Positions 1 to 8,844 of a stretch of 64,000 nt of DNA are shown here, piece by piece. A program made the position numbers and the translations under genes. Source of the stretch: Bacillus sp. RO2. GTDB lineage: Bacteria; Bacillota; Bacilli; Bacillales; Bacillaceae_I. The stretch lies in the NCBI RefSeq assembly GCF_012911845.1, contig NZ_JAAXCU010000057.1, forward strand, positions 62,001-126,000, in the 5' to 3' direction. Under the pieces are notes generated by a model, which was not told the origin of the DNA, made no database searches, and saw only the letters and a list, made by a program, of their open reading frames with translations. How positions within the stretch are numbered: position 1 is the first letter of the stretch; each line of letters starts with the position of its first letter.

Positions 1-633
1 TCCTTATTTGAGAAACTTGCTAAGGACTATGACGCAGTTGTGAGTGTACACCTATCAAGCGGCATTAGCGGCACTTACCAGGGGGCTGTGGCTGCAGGTG
101 AAATGGTGGATGGAATCGATGTTTATGCATTTGATTCTGAAATCAGCTGCATGATTCAAGGCTTCTATGCATTAGAAGCAGCGGAAATGGCCGCAGAAGG
201 AAAGTCGCCCGAACAAATTATGGACCGAATGAACGTCATGAAAGAATCTGCCCGTGCTTACTTCATGGTAGATGACCTATCTCACTTACAACGCGGTGGC
301 CGTTTGAGCAGCGCCCAAGCAATTGTTGGAAGCCTATTGCAGGTTAAGCCAGTGTTGCATTTTGTGGACACGAAAATTGTTCCTTTCGAAAAGATTCGTA
401 CACGCAAGAAAGCGGTCAAGCGAATTCATGATTTATTTGATGAGGATGCTTCTTTGGGAGTGCCGATGCGAGCATGTGTGATCCATGCGAATCGTGAGGA
501 AGAAGCAGAAGAGATGAAAAGAGAGCTTGAAGAGAAGTATCCACATGTGGAGTTTTTCTTGAGCTACTTTGGCCCGGTAATCGGAACGCATCTTGGTGAA
601 GGGGCTTTGGGGCTTGGTTGGTATATGCAGTAA
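1..633 (+). CDS. degV: DegV family (fatty-acid-binding) protein, 5' truncated
   Basis: The window opens inside this gene; the frame is open from base 1, so the start codon lies outside and 210 residues are visible. DegV/FakB proteins bind a fatty acid and, in the FakAB system, present it to a kinase for phosphorylation and entry into phospholipid. Seen here are the family's SSGISGTYQGA stretch, DDLSHLQRGGRLSSAQA, the LLQVKPVLHF segment and the closing GPVIGTHLGEGALGLGW. The position just before the comF genes is the same as degV (yviA) in B. subtilis, which supports orthology with that copy. Which fatty acid it binds cannot be told. Confidence 0.9.
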   Translation, partial: SLFEKLAKDYDAVVSVHLSSGISGTYQGAVAAGEMVDGIDVYAFDSEISCMIQGFYALEAAEMAAEGKSPEQIMDRMNVMKESARAYFMVDDLSHLQRGGRLSSAQAIVGSLLQVKPVLHFVDTKIVPFEKIRTRKKAVKRIHDLFDEDASLGVPMRACVIHANREEEAEEMKRELEEKYPHVEFFLSYFGPVIGTHLGEGALGLGWYMQ

Positions 634-670
634 TGGATTATGATTGGCACAGCATCATCGAGAGATTGGG

Positions 671-710
671 AAGACATCAAGAGCAGTGTGTTGCTTGGGG
701 TGTCTTTTTT
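671..710 (+). terminator. Probable terminator after degV
   Basis: An imperfect stem (AAGACA ... TGTCTT, with inner AGCA/TGCT pairing) is followed directly by a run of six T. It lies 38 bases after the degV stop codon. Confidence 0.5.
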
Positions 711-758
711 GTGTTTTGTTGTGTTGTGTTTGATGCTGTAGGTGAAGCTACTGATGTA

Positions 759-945
759 TAGAACGCTCCTATTAGACAAATCTAGGCTAATGGACCGTGC
801 AACGGTCGAATAGAACGCTCCTATTAGACAAATCTAGGCTAACGGACGGGGCAACGGTCGAATAGGAAGCTCCTATTAGACAAATCTAGGCTAACGGACG
901 GGGCAAGGGTCGAATAGAACGCTTCTAATAGACAAATCTAGGCTT
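759..945. repeat. 52-bp tandem repeat, about 3.6 copies
   Basis: Copies begin at 759, 811, 863 and 915 with an exact 52-bp period; the last breaks off near 945. Each unit starts TAGAACGCTCCTATTAGACA (with small changes), continues with AAATCTAGGCTAA and ends with a short palindrome around GGACCGTGCAACGGTC. No open frame uses it. It fills the degV-comFA gap. Confidence 0.9.
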
Positions 946-1031
946 CCGTAATCTTTCAAACAAAAATTTAATAAAAAATGCAGAGAGAACACCTTTCTGG
1001 TACCAACACTCATCACACAAGGAGGAAACCA

Positions 1032-2525
1032 ATGCTTTTCACCAGAACAACCAATAACTTATTAATAATAACCAACCAAAAATCCGAACACACCAAAAGA
1101 ATCTCCTCATTCCCCTCTATCCCTCAACCTCTTATCCATGAAACCTTCCCCTTCAATCCAAACCTCCAACACTTCCTATCTGGCAAGCGGCTTCTAAAAG
1201 ATGAACTCCCATTTAACCAAGACACACTCCAAACACATTATCAAAAAGGATACCTAAAACTCGATTATGGAGTCCAATCCACCAAAGCACGAAACAAATG
1301 CAATCGATGTGGAAACACGGATCAAAGCCTGTTTGCTTCGTTTGACTGTGCAAGGTGTCACCAAACTTGCACCTATTGCCGCCATTGCATCATGATGGGC
1401 CGGGTAAGTGAATGCACTCCACTCTTCTCATGGAGTGGACCGCAGCCTCAAACAATTAACAAACCCATAACTCCTTCGTGGAATGGTACCCTCTCCAAAG
1501 GTCAGCAAGTCGCCTCCAACAAAGTCGTCGAAGCAATCCAAAACAAAACATCTCTTCTCGTGTGGGCGGTCTGCGGTGCAGGAAAAACAGAGGTTCTTTT
1601 TAAAGGAATTGAAACTGCATTAAATAAAGGCGGCCGCGTTTGTATTGCCACTCCAAGAACGGATGTCGTGTTAGAGCTATCCCCGAGGTTAAAGCAGGCT
1701 TTTCCTGACATAGAAGTCGCCACGCTTTATGGTGGCAGCGAGGACCGTACCAAAAATACGCCGCTCACCATCGCCACGACCCATCAGCTGCTCCGCTATT
1801 ATCGCGCATTTGATACTCTCATCATTGATGAGGTTGATGCCTTTCCTTACTCTGTAGATAAAACGCTTGAGTATGCCGCAAACCAGGCGCGAACCCAAAA
1901 TGGTAGCTTCATTTACTTAAGTGCCACTCCATCGAAAAAAATGCTGAGAGAAGTCCGTGCTAAAAAATTTGAATCTGTGGTGATCCCTGCCAGATACCAC
2001 AAACATCCCCTGCCCGTTCCAAACTTGGAGTGGTGTGGGAAATGGGGGAAGCGGATAAAAAAAGACATGCTTCCGATGAATGTCCGAAATTGGGTGAGAA
2101 TGCATATGGAGAATGGAAGCCCCATATTTTTGTTTGTTCCTGATATCGCTGTCTTAGAAAAAGTTACCGAAATCTTTGCAAAGGAATACGACCAGCTAGT
2201 GACAAGTGTGCATGCAAAAGACAAACAACGAAAACAGAAAGTCTCAGATTTCCGGGAAGGGAACATTAAAATGCTGGTGACTACAACGATTTTGGAGAGG
2301 GGAGTGACGGTAGCGGACGTTCAAGTTGGAGTGCTTGGAGCGGAGGACGTTGTTTTTTCAGAAAGTGCTCTTGTACAAATAGCTGGAAGGGTAGGCCGAA
2401 GCAGTCAATATCCAAGTGGAGATGTGCGTTTTTTTCACTATGGAAAGACAAATGAGATGGTTGCTGCAATTGACCAGATTAGGAGGATGAATTATCAAGC
2501 GAGGAAGAGGGGAATTTTTCAATGA
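1032..2525 (+). CDS. comFA: ComFA, competence DNA-uptake helicase/translocase
   Basis: Superfamily 2 ATPase that helps drive single-stranded transforming DNA across the membrane during natural competence. The ATG at 1032 is chosen because AAGGAGG lies 7 bases upstream; an in-frame ATG at 978 has no ribosome site. The 497-residue product has a Cys-rich zinc-finger region (CxxC pairs around residues 93-126), Walker A GAGKT, the DEVD Walker B box, an SATPS motif III and the closing QIAGRVGRS motif VI. B. subtilis ComFA is somewhat shorter (about 463), the difference lying in the variable N-terminus. The stop overlaps the comFC start (ATGA), indicating translational coupling. comFB, which separates the two in B. 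subtilis, is absent. Expression normally depends on ComK; no clear K-box was seen. Confidence 0.93.
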   Translation: MLFTRTTNNLLIITNQKSEHTKRISSFPSIPQPLIHETFPFNPNLQHFLSGKRLLKDELPFNQDTLQTHYQKGYLKLDYGVQSTKARNKCNRCGNTDQSLFASFDCARCHQTCTYCRHCIMMGRVSECTPLFSWSGPQPQTINKPITPSWNGTLSKGQQVASNKVVEAIQNKTSLLVWAVCGAGKTEVLFKGIETALNKGGRVCIATPRTDVVLELSPRLKQAFPDIEVATLYGGSEDRTKNTPLTIATTHQLLRYYRAFDTLIIDEVDAFPYSVDKTLEYAANQARTQNGSFIYLSATPSKKMLREVRAKKFESVVIPARYHKHPLPVPNLEWCGKWGKRIKKDMLPMNVRNWVRMHMENGSPIFLFVPDIAVLEKVTEIFAKEYDQLVTSVHAKDKQRKQKVSDFREGNIKMLVTTTILERGVTVADVQVGVLGAEDVVFSESALVQIAGRVGRSSQYPSGDVRFFHYGKTNEMVAAIDQIRRMNYQARKRGIFQ

Positions 2526-3235
2526 ATCAATGTTTGATATGCCAGGAGGATGTCACGTCTTCATTTGGTTGGGGCGCATTCTTAGGTTTGCACAAACCGG
2601 CCACTGTTTGTGAGGACTGCGAACAGGCTTTTCAAAAAATCAAAGGAGAGCTTTGCAGAATCTGCGGTCGGGAGTGGGGGATGGTTGCAGCCGAAAATAG
2701 GTATGGCGATCTCTGTTCTGACTGTTTTAGGTGGGAAGGTGATCCGGCCACAGCCGGTCTGCTTCAACAGAACCGATCCGTCTACCATTACAATGAACAT
2801 ATGAAGGATATATTATCAAGGTATAAATTCAGAGGGGATGCCGCTATCTCAAAAGTTTTCCAAGAAGCATTCACAAAGATGTTTAAAGAGGCATGCCAAA
2901 ACGAGAACCCCATTGTTGTTCCCATCCCACTAAGTCCTGAACGGCTATATGAGCGCGGCTTCAATCAGTCATTTTTACTGGCAGAGCTTTTACCAGGCAA
3001 ACCAGAAGAGTTACTCTCCAAAATCAGCTCAGAAAAACAATCAAAAAAAGCACGGTGGGAGAGGCTAGATCAGGAAAATACGTTCTTCGTCCCAGACTCT
3101 GAACAAGTAAAGGGTAAAAGCATTCTCCTCATCGACGACATCTACACAACTGGGAAAACCGTGCGCATGGCAGCGATGGTTCTGAAAAACGCCGGCGCTA
3201 AGGATATTTCCTCGTACACACTTGTTCGCAGTTAA
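2522..3235 (+). CDS. comFC: ComFC, phosphoribosyltransferase-like competence protein
   Basis: ComFC (GntX/Com101 family) is needed for efficient DNA uptake, probably alongside ComFA. The 237-residue protein starts with a four-cysteine zinc ribbon (CLICQED, CEDC, CRICG, CSDC). It ends with a type I phosphoribosyltransferase fold carrying the PRPP loop LLIDDIYTTGKT near residues 202-213. PIPLSPERLYERGFNQ is the usual middle motif. The ATG overlaps the comFA stop by four bases. Confidence 0.92.
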   Translation: MNQCLICQEDVTSSFGWGAFLGLHKPATVCEDCEQAFQKIKGELCRICGREWGMVAAENRYGDLCSDCFRWEGDPATAGLLQQNRSVYHYNEHMKDILSRYKFRGDAAISKVFQEAFTKMFKEACQNENPIVVPIPLSPERLYERGFNQSFLLAELLPGKPEELLSKISSEKQSKKARWERLDQENTFFVPDSEQVKGKSILLIDDIYTTGKTVRMAAMVLKNAGAKDISSYTLVRS

Positions 3236-3296
3236 CATTTTCGTGACTCTTACGATATAAAGAATAAGAATTCATTGCTCGAAAGGGAGTTGCGTT

Positions 3297-3710
3297 ATGT
3301 CTCAACTAGATAATTGCCCAAGCTGCGGTCAGATTTATGTGAAAAATGCGTTTCGAGAAGTCTGTGAAACGTGCTATAAAGAAGAGGAAGCGAAATATCA
3401 AACTGTTTATAAATACATCCGCCAACGAGAAAACCGGACCGCATCGATGGACCAAGTGGTGGAAGACACGGGTGTAGAGGAATACCTAATAATAAAATTC
3501 ATCAGAAAAGGTCGTATTCAATTGGTTCATTTTCCGAATTTAGGCTATCCGTGTGACCGTTGTGGTAGGATTATTAGGGAGGACAAGCTCTGTCAAGGCT
3601 GTAAGAAAGATATACACGGGCAGCTTTCCCAATTGGAGCGCGAAGAAGAACGAAAACGCGCAGTTCGTGAAGAAGGAAAAACATACCACGTGGTAAATAA
3701 GAAGTTTTAA
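3297..3710 (+). CDS. yvyF: YvyF, TIGR03826-type flagellar operon protein
   Basis: A 137-residue protein of the YvyF family found just before flgM in Bacillus. The sequence shows two zinc-ribbon-like Cys pairs at the N-terminus (CPSCG, CETCY), a helix-turn-helix-like middle (SMDQVVEDTGVEEYLIIKFI) and two more Cys pairs near the end (CDRCG, CQGC). In B. subtilis, YvyF influences FlgM activity. The reading here rests on architecture and position. AAGGGAG precedes the ATG. Confidence 0.85.
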   Translation: MSQLDNCPSCGQIYVKNAFREVCETCYKEEEAKYQTVYKYIRQRENRTASMDQVVEDTGVEEYLIIKFIRKGRIQLVHFPNLGYPCDRCGRIIREDKLCQGCKKDIHGQLSQLEREEERKRAVREEGKTYHVVNKKF

Positions 3711-3737
3711 TAAACATTGTGGCCTTTGTGCCGATAA
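3711..3737 (+). promoter_or_regulatory. Sigma-D (SigD) promoter for flgM
   Basis: TAAA at 3711-3714, a 15-base spacer, then GCCGATAA at 3730-3737. The SigD consensus is TAAA-N15-GCCGATAT, so only the last base differs. It sits 39 bases before flgM and would place the anti-sigma factor under the control of the sigma factor it inhibits. Confidence 0.85.
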
Positions 3738-3775
3738 AAAAGATAGACAAACTGTTCGGAAGGAAGGGATATTAA

Positions 3776-4039
3776 ATGAAGATTAACAATTTAGGACCTT
3801 CAGGAATTAATCCATACAAAAATCAAATGAAACAGCAACAAGCTGCTAAAACAAACCAAACAAAAAGCGATCAAGTAGAAATTTCGAGTAAAGCAAAAGA
3901 GCTGCAAGAACGTTCCCAGTTCGCTGAAGCTCGTCAGGAAAAAGTTGCAAAACTGAAAATTTCTGTGGAGAATGGCACCTATCAAATCGACTCAAAATCC
4001 GTCGCCAATAAGATGATTGATTACTATTCAAATAAATAG
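3776..4039 (+). CDS. flgM: FlgM, anti-sigma-D factor
   Basis: FlgM binds SigD (sigma-28) and holds back late flagellar genes until the hook-basal body is complete. The 87-residue protein has the family layout: a loose, polar N-terminal half (KINNLGPSGINPY) and a C-terminal sigma-binding half ending VENGTYQIDSKSVANKMIDY. The start follows GGAAGGAAGGG. A SigD promoter lies directly upstream. Confidence 0.93.
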   Translation: MKINNLGPSGINPYKNQMKQQQAAKTNQTKSDQVEISSKAKELQERSQFAEARQEKVAKLKISVENGTYQIDSKSVANKMIDYYSNK

Positions 4040-4061
4040 AGCCTCAAAATAAGGAGAAGTT

Positions 4062-4526
4062 ATGTCCATTCCAACCATCATAACCATACTTGAAAAAATG
4101 CATACCTTGCATGCCTACCTCTATGAACTTACGGTGCGGAAAGAAGAGATTGTAAAGGTGAACAAGGTAGAAGAACTACAACAAATTACAAGAGAAGAAA
4201 AGCAATATACGAGAGCGATTGTCCAGTTAGAAAAGCAACGAGCGGAACTTTCAGAGGGGAAAACGGTGACGGAGCTTGCAGAAGTGAGCACCCCGACCGA
4301 AAAACAGGCACTGCTTGACTTAAAAGCAGGGCTCACAGAAACGATTGGCAACATTCAAAAGCAAAATGAGCTCAATCAACTCTTACTTGAGCAATCCCTG
4401 CAATTTGTCACGATGACCTTGAATACCTTAAATCCGCAGCCGAATGCGGTAAACTACGAGAAACCTGCGAATACGAAAAAAAGTGTCAGTGCCCCAGCGC
4501 GCTCGCTGTTCGATTCAAGAGCTTAG
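4062..4526 (+). CDS. flgN: FlgN, export chaperone for hook-junction proteins
   Basis: FlgN (YvyG) is a cytoplasmic helical chaperone that escorts FlgK and FlgL to the flagellar export gate. The 154-residue sequence is almost entirely amphipathic helix with many Lys, Glu and Gln residues, as expected, and the gene lies immediately before flgK. Sequence conservation in this family is weak, so the call leans on length, helix pattern and gene order. AAGGAGAAG precedes the ATG. Confidence 0.85.
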   Translation: MSIPTIITILEKMHTLHAYLYELTVRKEEIVKVNKVEELQQITREEKQYTRAIVQLEKQRAELSEGKTVTELAEVSTPTEKQALLDLKAGLTETIGNIQKQNELNQLLLEQSLQFVTMTLNTLNPQPNAVNYEKPANTKKSVSAPARSLFDSRA

Positions 4527-4537
4527 GAGGAACATCC

Positions 4538-6400
4538 ATGCGTTCAACATTTCATAGTCTCGAAGTTGCGAGACGTGGTCTGGTTACCCAGCAAACTGCC
4601 CTGCAGACGGTCGGTCATAATATTGCCAATGCCAATACTCCAGGCTACACAAGACAAAGAGTGAACTTTGTCCAGACAGAACCATATCCAGCTCCATCGT
4701 TAAACCGTCCGCAAATTCCAGGACAGATTGGGACCGGGGTAGAGGCGGGCAGCATCCAGCGAGTGCGAGAGAGTTTCCTGGATATCCAGTATCGCGGGGA
4801 AAACAATAAGCTTGGTTACTGGGAAGCAAGGTCTGATTCGTTGGAAAAGATGGAAGAGATCATGAATGAACCGTCAGAAACCGGTCTTTCAACTACTTTA
4901 GACCGCTTTTGGCAGGCTTTTCAAGACTTAGCTGTTAATCCTACTAATGCAGGTGCCCGGTCTGTAGTGAGGCAGCGTGGGTTGGCTGTAGCAGAAACGT
5001 TTCGCTTTTTGTCAGACTCCCTATCATCCGTTCAAGGCGATATCAAAAACGAGATGGATATCACACTAAAGCAAGTGAATGCTCTTAGCCAGCAAATCAA
5101 TAACGTGAACAAACAGATTGGTGAACTTGAGCCCCATGGCTACCTTGCTAACGATCTGTATGATGAAAGGGACCGTTTGGTAGATGAGCTCTCACAGCTT
5201 GTTAATATTAAAACATCAAAAGTGGGAGCAGGCGGAAGTCCAAGCGCTCTTGCGGAAGGAAAGCTAACGATTGATTTAGTTGATGACTCCGGGCGCGCAA
5301 TCGGCAACCTTGTCGATGCTACAAGTCTAAGAGTGAACAGTCTTTCTCTTGAGTTCCGCGCTGATACCGGGTTGGTGGACGGTTACAGGCTTGGGGATAC
5401 AGGCTTCGGAATTGGCAGTATGCAGGCTTCCGGAAAGTTGCGTGGACTGATTGATTCCTACGGGTTTATGGAAGGCAATGCAGAAAAGGGGCTTTACCCT
5501 GATATGCTAAACCACCTTGATACAATATCCTATGAATTCGCACAAGAAATCAACAGGGTTCATGAATCCGGTTGGAGCATCTCGAGCATGGAAACCGGAG
5601 AACATACAGCGTTCAAATTCTTTGAGTTTAAAAATACAGACATTACTGCTGATAATAAAAAGAACGCTGCAAAGCTTTTCACTGTTTCAGCGGATATCGT
5701 TCAGTCTCTAGACAATATTGCTGCGTCCGGCTATAACAAGGGGATCATTACGACTGGGGAATTTCATGGGTATAACGGCGTGGAAAATGTCTCTGTTACC
5801 GTTCAGTCAACTGTAGATGCAGCTGGTGTTCAGCAGTTTACTTATACTGTATATGATGCAGCGCAATCGCCTAAACAAGAACTGAAGACATCGGGAAATT
5901 TTGCTAGTTTGGAAAAGCTTGGGGAAGGCTTATCGGAAGAGTTTGTGGATGCAAACGGAAACCCTTCCGTAAATTTTAATTTAGATAAAGTTCGTTTGGA
6001 GGATGTATCAAAAGGTAACTTTATTGCAGTAGACATTCCAAAAACTGGACAAGTCGGAGGTCGCGTTGGGGACGGAAGCAATGCGGTAGCCTTGGCAGAG
6101 GTAAAAGCACGTTCGCTTCAGCTAAATGGTGTTTCTACTACCTTTCAAAACTATTACGAAAGCGTAATCGGTGGATTGGCGGTTGATGCGCAGGAAGCAA
6201 ACCGACTTTCCTACAACAGTGAAACATTGAGACTATCAGTCGACCAGCGTCGTCAATCGGTAAGCGGCGTGTCGCTTGATGAAGAAATGACGAGCATGAT
6301 TCAGTATCAACATGCATACAATGCTTCAGCTCGAATGATCACGTTAACGGACGAACTGTTAGATAAAATAATAAACGGGATGGGAATAGGCGGAAGGTAG
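4538..6400 (+). CDS. flgK: FlgK, flagellar hook-associated protein 1
   Basis: FlgK forms the first junction ring between hook and filament outside the cell. The 620-residue protein has the flagellar rod/hook signature at its N-terminus (LQTVGHNIANANTPGYTRQR, residues 23-42) and the matching C-terminal helix (LDEEMTSMIQYQHAYNASAR). These two coil together in the D0/D1 domains. The variable surface-exposed middle spans roughly residues 200-530. It starts 11 bases after flgN behind TAGGAGG. Confidence 0.95.
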   Translation: MRSTFHSLEVARRGLVTQQTALQTVGHNIANANTPGYTRQRVNFVQTEPYPAPSLNRPQIPGQIGTGVEAGSIQRVRESFLDIQYRGENNKLGYWEARSDSLEKMEEIMNEPSETGLSTTLDRFWQAFQDLAVNPTNAGARSVVRQRGLAVAETFRFLSDSLSSVQGDIKNEMDITLKQVNALSQQINNVNKQIGELEPHGYLANDLYDERDRLVDELSQLVNIKTSKVGAGGSPSALAEGKLTIDLVDDSGRAIGNLVDATSLRVNSLSLEFRADTGLVDGYRLGDTGFGIGSMQASGKLRGLIDSYGFMEGNAEKGLYPDMLNHLDTISYEFAQEINRVHESGWSISSMETGEHTAFKFFEFKNTDITADNKKNAAKLFTVSADIVQSLDNIAASGYNKGIITTGEFHGYNGVENVSVTVQSTVDAAGVQQFTYTVYDAAQSPKQELKTSGNFASLEKLGEGLSEEFVDANGNPSVNFNLDKVRLEDVSKGNFIAVDIPKTGQVGGRVGDGSNAVALAEVKARSLQLNGVSTTFQNYYESVIGGLAVDAQEANRLSYNSETLRLSVDQRRQSVSGVSLDEEMTSMIQYQHAYNASARMITLTDELLDKIINGMGIGGR

Positions 6401-6409
6401 GTTAGATAG

Positions 6410-7288
6410 ATGCGAGTAACGCAAAGCATGTTGACACAGAACTCTCTACGTCAATTGAGTACTAGCTACAGTAAAATGGGCAAGCTCATGGAGCAGCTCT
6501 CTACAGGTAAAAAGATTTCCAAGCCATCCGATGATCCTGTCGTGGCGATGAAAGGGATGTATTACCGTACAAACCTGACGGAGCTTGAACAATACAAACG
6601 AAACCTGAGTGAATCGTATGCTTGGATGGAAAATTCAGAAGCTGCATTGGATCATGTGCAAAGTGTGATGCACCGGGCGCGTGAATTGGTGGTGCAGGGC
6701 TCGAATGATACTTATTCTCCTGAAGACCGCCAAGCGATGGCAAAAGAGATCGAGCAGCTTAAGCACGACTTTGTACAGGTTGCGAACACGCAGGTTGCAG
6801 GAAAATATATATTTAACGGGACGGCAATTGATAAGACAAGAATTACTGATGCGAATGATCCATCGTCTGTAAGTACTGAAAACTCTCCGTTTGAGGTGGA
6901 AGTATCCCGTGGAATCAAGCTTCAGTCCAACATCAATTCAGAAAATGTTTTTAATAAGGATATGATGGAAGTTTGGAATGGTATTCAGTCGGCCCTTGAA
7001 ACAAGCGATACGGATGCTTTGAAAGATCTGATGGGGCGCTTTGATAAGGCAGCTGATACAATTTCGGCAGAGCGTTCGGAACTTGGTGCCCGCTATAACC
7101 GTTTGGAGATGGTGGACAATCGGATTGGGTATCAGGAAGTGGTTGCAACACGGATCTTGTCTGACAATGAAGATGCGGATATTGAGAAGGTTATTACGGA
7201 TTTGACGTCGCAGGAAAGTGTGCATCGTGCTTCGCTTGGTGTGGGAGCGCGTGTCATTCAGCCTTCGTTGTTGGATTTTTTAAGGTAG
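6410..7288 (+). CDS. flgL: FlgL, flagellar hook-associated protein 3
   Basis: FlgL forms the second hook-filament junction ring and is a flagellin relative. The 292-residue protein opens MRVTQSMLTQNSLRQLSTSY, carries the LSTGKKISKPSDDP element near residue 30, and ends with a flagellin-like C-terminal helix (RASLGVGARVIQPSLLDFL). It starts ten bases after flgK, so the two are probably co-translated. A GC-rich interspersed repeat follows it. Confidence 0.95.
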   Translation: MRVTQSMLTQNSLRQLSTSYSKMGKLMEQLSTGKKISKPSDDPVVAMKGMYYRTNLTELEQYKRNLSESYAWMENSEAALDHVQSVMHRARELVVQGSNDTYSPEDRQAMAKEIEQLKHDFVQVANTQVAGKYIFNGTAIDKTRITDANDPSSVSTENSPFEVEVSRGIKLQSNINSENVFNKDMMEVWNGIQSALETSDTDALKDLMGRFDKAADTISAERSELGARYNRLEMVDNRIGYQEVVATRILSDNEDADIEKVITDLTSQESVHRASLGVGARVIQPSLLDFLR

Positions 7289-7364
7289 GGAGAGGAACTG
7301 TCTTGGAGGGAGCTGTTTAGGTGGCAGTTGTTTCTGGGGCAGTTTTTTGGTATTTGGTGGTCGG

Positions 7365-7476
7365 CCGCTGTTTCCACTCCAGGCTTCGCTTTCCTCGGGG
7401 TTTGTTCTTGAGTCTCCTTGTGGTCTCAACCTACCGCTACCTCCCGGCGGAGTCTGCGCCTTTCGCTCCAATAGCT
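7365..7476 (-). repeat. Interspersed GC-rich repeat, copy 1
   Basis: Reverse-orientation copy of the element described at 42835. It is recognised by CTGTTTCC at one end, TCTCAACCTACCGCTACCTC in the middle and GCGCCTTTCGCTCCAATAGCT at the other end. It lies between flgL and yviE inside the motility gene cluster. A small open frame through it (MERKAQTPPGG on the minus strand) is an artefact of the repeat. Confidence 0.85.
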
Positions 7477-7526
7477 ATGTTATTTTTCTAAACATAAATA
7501 AAACCTTAAAAGAAATGGGTGATTAC

Positions 7527-8120
7527 ATGCTTTTTCCTCAAATTCGGTTACAGTCTACTTTTGCTCAGACTGAGCTTCAAATTCAGAAGCCGGTGCAGCA
7601 GATTGAGCAACCGAGAGCAGAGTTGAGTATCGAGCAACCAAAAGCGGAGTTGACGATAGAGCGGACCCCTGGGAGGTTGACCATTGATCAGACGCAGGCG
7701 AGAGAGGATATGGATTTGAAAAGTGTGGGTAGGCGGATAGAGGAAGCGGCACAGCTTGGTCGTCAGGATTGGTTGGCTGGTATTGCACGGGTTGCACAGG
7801 ACGGTAATGAAATGATGCGGATTGAGGATGGCGGTGGGGCAATTGCTCGTCAGGCGAAGCGAAACAGTGAAGGTCCACCGAAAGAGTTTAATATTGGCTG
7901 GATTCCTTCGCACTTTAGTGTGAAAATTAATTATGAGCCTGGTAGCGTGGATATTCAAGTTCAGGAACGCAAGCCGGTTATTGACGCTAAGGTAAACAAG
8001 CCGGTGCACGAGTACACGCCAGGTTCCACACAGGTTAGCTTAGCCAACCATTCATCGTTGCAAATAGACTTTGAGAACCTACGCTATGTCGGCACTGCTG
8101 GCTACGAACAAAAAATATAA
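7527..8120 (+). CDS. yviE: YviE-like DUF6470 protein of the flagellar cluster
   Basis: A 197-residue protein between flgL and fliW, matching the place of B. subtilis yviE (DUF6470). The first 60 codons of the longer open frame lie inside the repeat, so the ATG at 7527 after GGGTGA is chosen. It begins MLFPQIRLQSTFAQTEL and contains short repeats of the type EQPRAELSIEQPKAELTIE around residues 27-50. Its middle matches the family pattern EAAQLGRQDWLAGIARVAQDG. No signal peptide or membrane segment is visible. The function is unknown. Confidence 0.8.
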   Translation: MLFPQIRLQSTFAQTELQIQKPVQQIEQPRAELSIEQPKAELTIERTPGRLTIDQTQAREDMDLKSVGRRIEEAAQLGRQDWLAGIARVAQDGNEMMRIEDGGGAIARQAKRNSEGPPKEFNIGWIPSHFSVKINYEPGSVDIQVQERKPVIDAKVNKPVHEYTPGSTQVSLANHSSLQIDFENLRYVGTAGYEQKI

Positions 8121-8132
8121 GGTTGTGAAACA

Positions 8133-8570
8133 ATGAAAATAGAAACGAAGTATCATGGATTAATAGAGGTACAGGAAGAAAAAGTAATAAGGTTCCCGAA
8201 TGGGCTGCCAGGTTTCTTGGAGGAGAAGGAGTTCGCGGTGATTCCTTTTTCAGATGACGGTACGTTTTTTATTTTGCAATCGGTCCAGACACCTGAGCTC
8301 GGATTTGTAATGACCAATCCATTCACATTCTACCCTGATTATGATTTTAACTTGGAGAACCAATCAGTAGAAGCTCTCGAACTGGATTCTGCTGAAGATG
8401 TATCTGTCTATTCAATATTGACAATGGCGGACCAGTTCCATCTTACAACTGCCAACTTACAGGCTCCTGTTGTTGTGAACATGAAAAGGAAGCTAGGAAA
8501 GCAAGTCATTCTTAAAGGAAGCCCATATCAAACGAAGCACTATCTATTTCCAGAAGCCATAGTCAAATAG
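8133..8570 (+). CDS. fliW: FliW, flagellar assembly factor
   Basis: FliW binds either flagellin or CsrA. When flagellin is exported, FliW is released, captures CsrA and lifts CsrA's block on hag translation. The 145-residue sequence has the family's opening (ETKYHGLIEVQEEKVIRFPN), GLPGFLEEKEF and the C-terminal LQAPVVVN segment. It is followed 15 bases later by csrA, so both partners of the switch are co-expressed. Confidence 0.95.
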   Translation: MKIETKYHGLIEVQEEKVIRFPNGLPGFLEEKEFAVIPFSDDGTFFILQSVQTPELGFVMTNPFTFYPDYDFNLENQSVEALELDSAEDVSVYSILTMADQFHLTTANLQAPVVVNMKRKLGKQVILKGSPYQTKHYLFPEAIVK

Positions 8571-8585
8571 AGAGGAGGAGATCAC

Positions 8586-8813
8586 ATGCTAGTATTAACT
8601 CGCAAGAAAGACGAAGCAATTAAGATCGGAGATGACATCGAAATCACCGTCCTCAGTATCAATGGTGATCAGGTGAAGCTCGGGATCCAGGCACCAAAGC
8701 ATATTGAGATACATAGAAAAGAAATCTACCTATCCATCCAAGAGGAAAACAACGCAGCATCCCACTCCTCTCTTGATTTATTGAAAGCCTTAAGCAACCA
8801 ACTAAAAAAATAA
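8586..8813 (+). CDS. csrA: CsrA, translational regulator of flagellin
   Basis: A small RNA-binding homodimer that blocks ribosome access at GGA-containing leader hairpins; its main known target in Bacillus is hag. The 75-residue protein starts with the canonical [20 protein letters not shown] strand and carries [19 protein letters not shown], including the RNA-contacting region. GAGAGGAGG lies 6 bases before the ATG. Likely GGA targets are visible in the hag leader downstream. Confidence 0.96.
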   Translation: MLVLTRKKDEAIKIGDDIEITVLSINGDQVKLGIQAPKHIEIHRKEIYLSIQEENNAASHSSLDLLKALSNQLKK

Positions 8814-8844
8814 TGATATTTGTAAAAAATTCTCTCTCCTCCTA

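Noticed and set aside
759-945. CRISPR-like array
   Set aside because: Units are 52 bp with no unique spacers between repeats; it is a plain tandem repeat and no cas gene is in the window.
7280-7471. Small minus-strand ORF starting MERKAQTPPGG
   Set aside because: It lies within repeat copy 1. The same MERKAKTPAGG-like start appears at 44813 (+), and MEQKAKTPAGE at 57306-57488 (-), always inside the repeat, so it is a by-product of repeat sequence.
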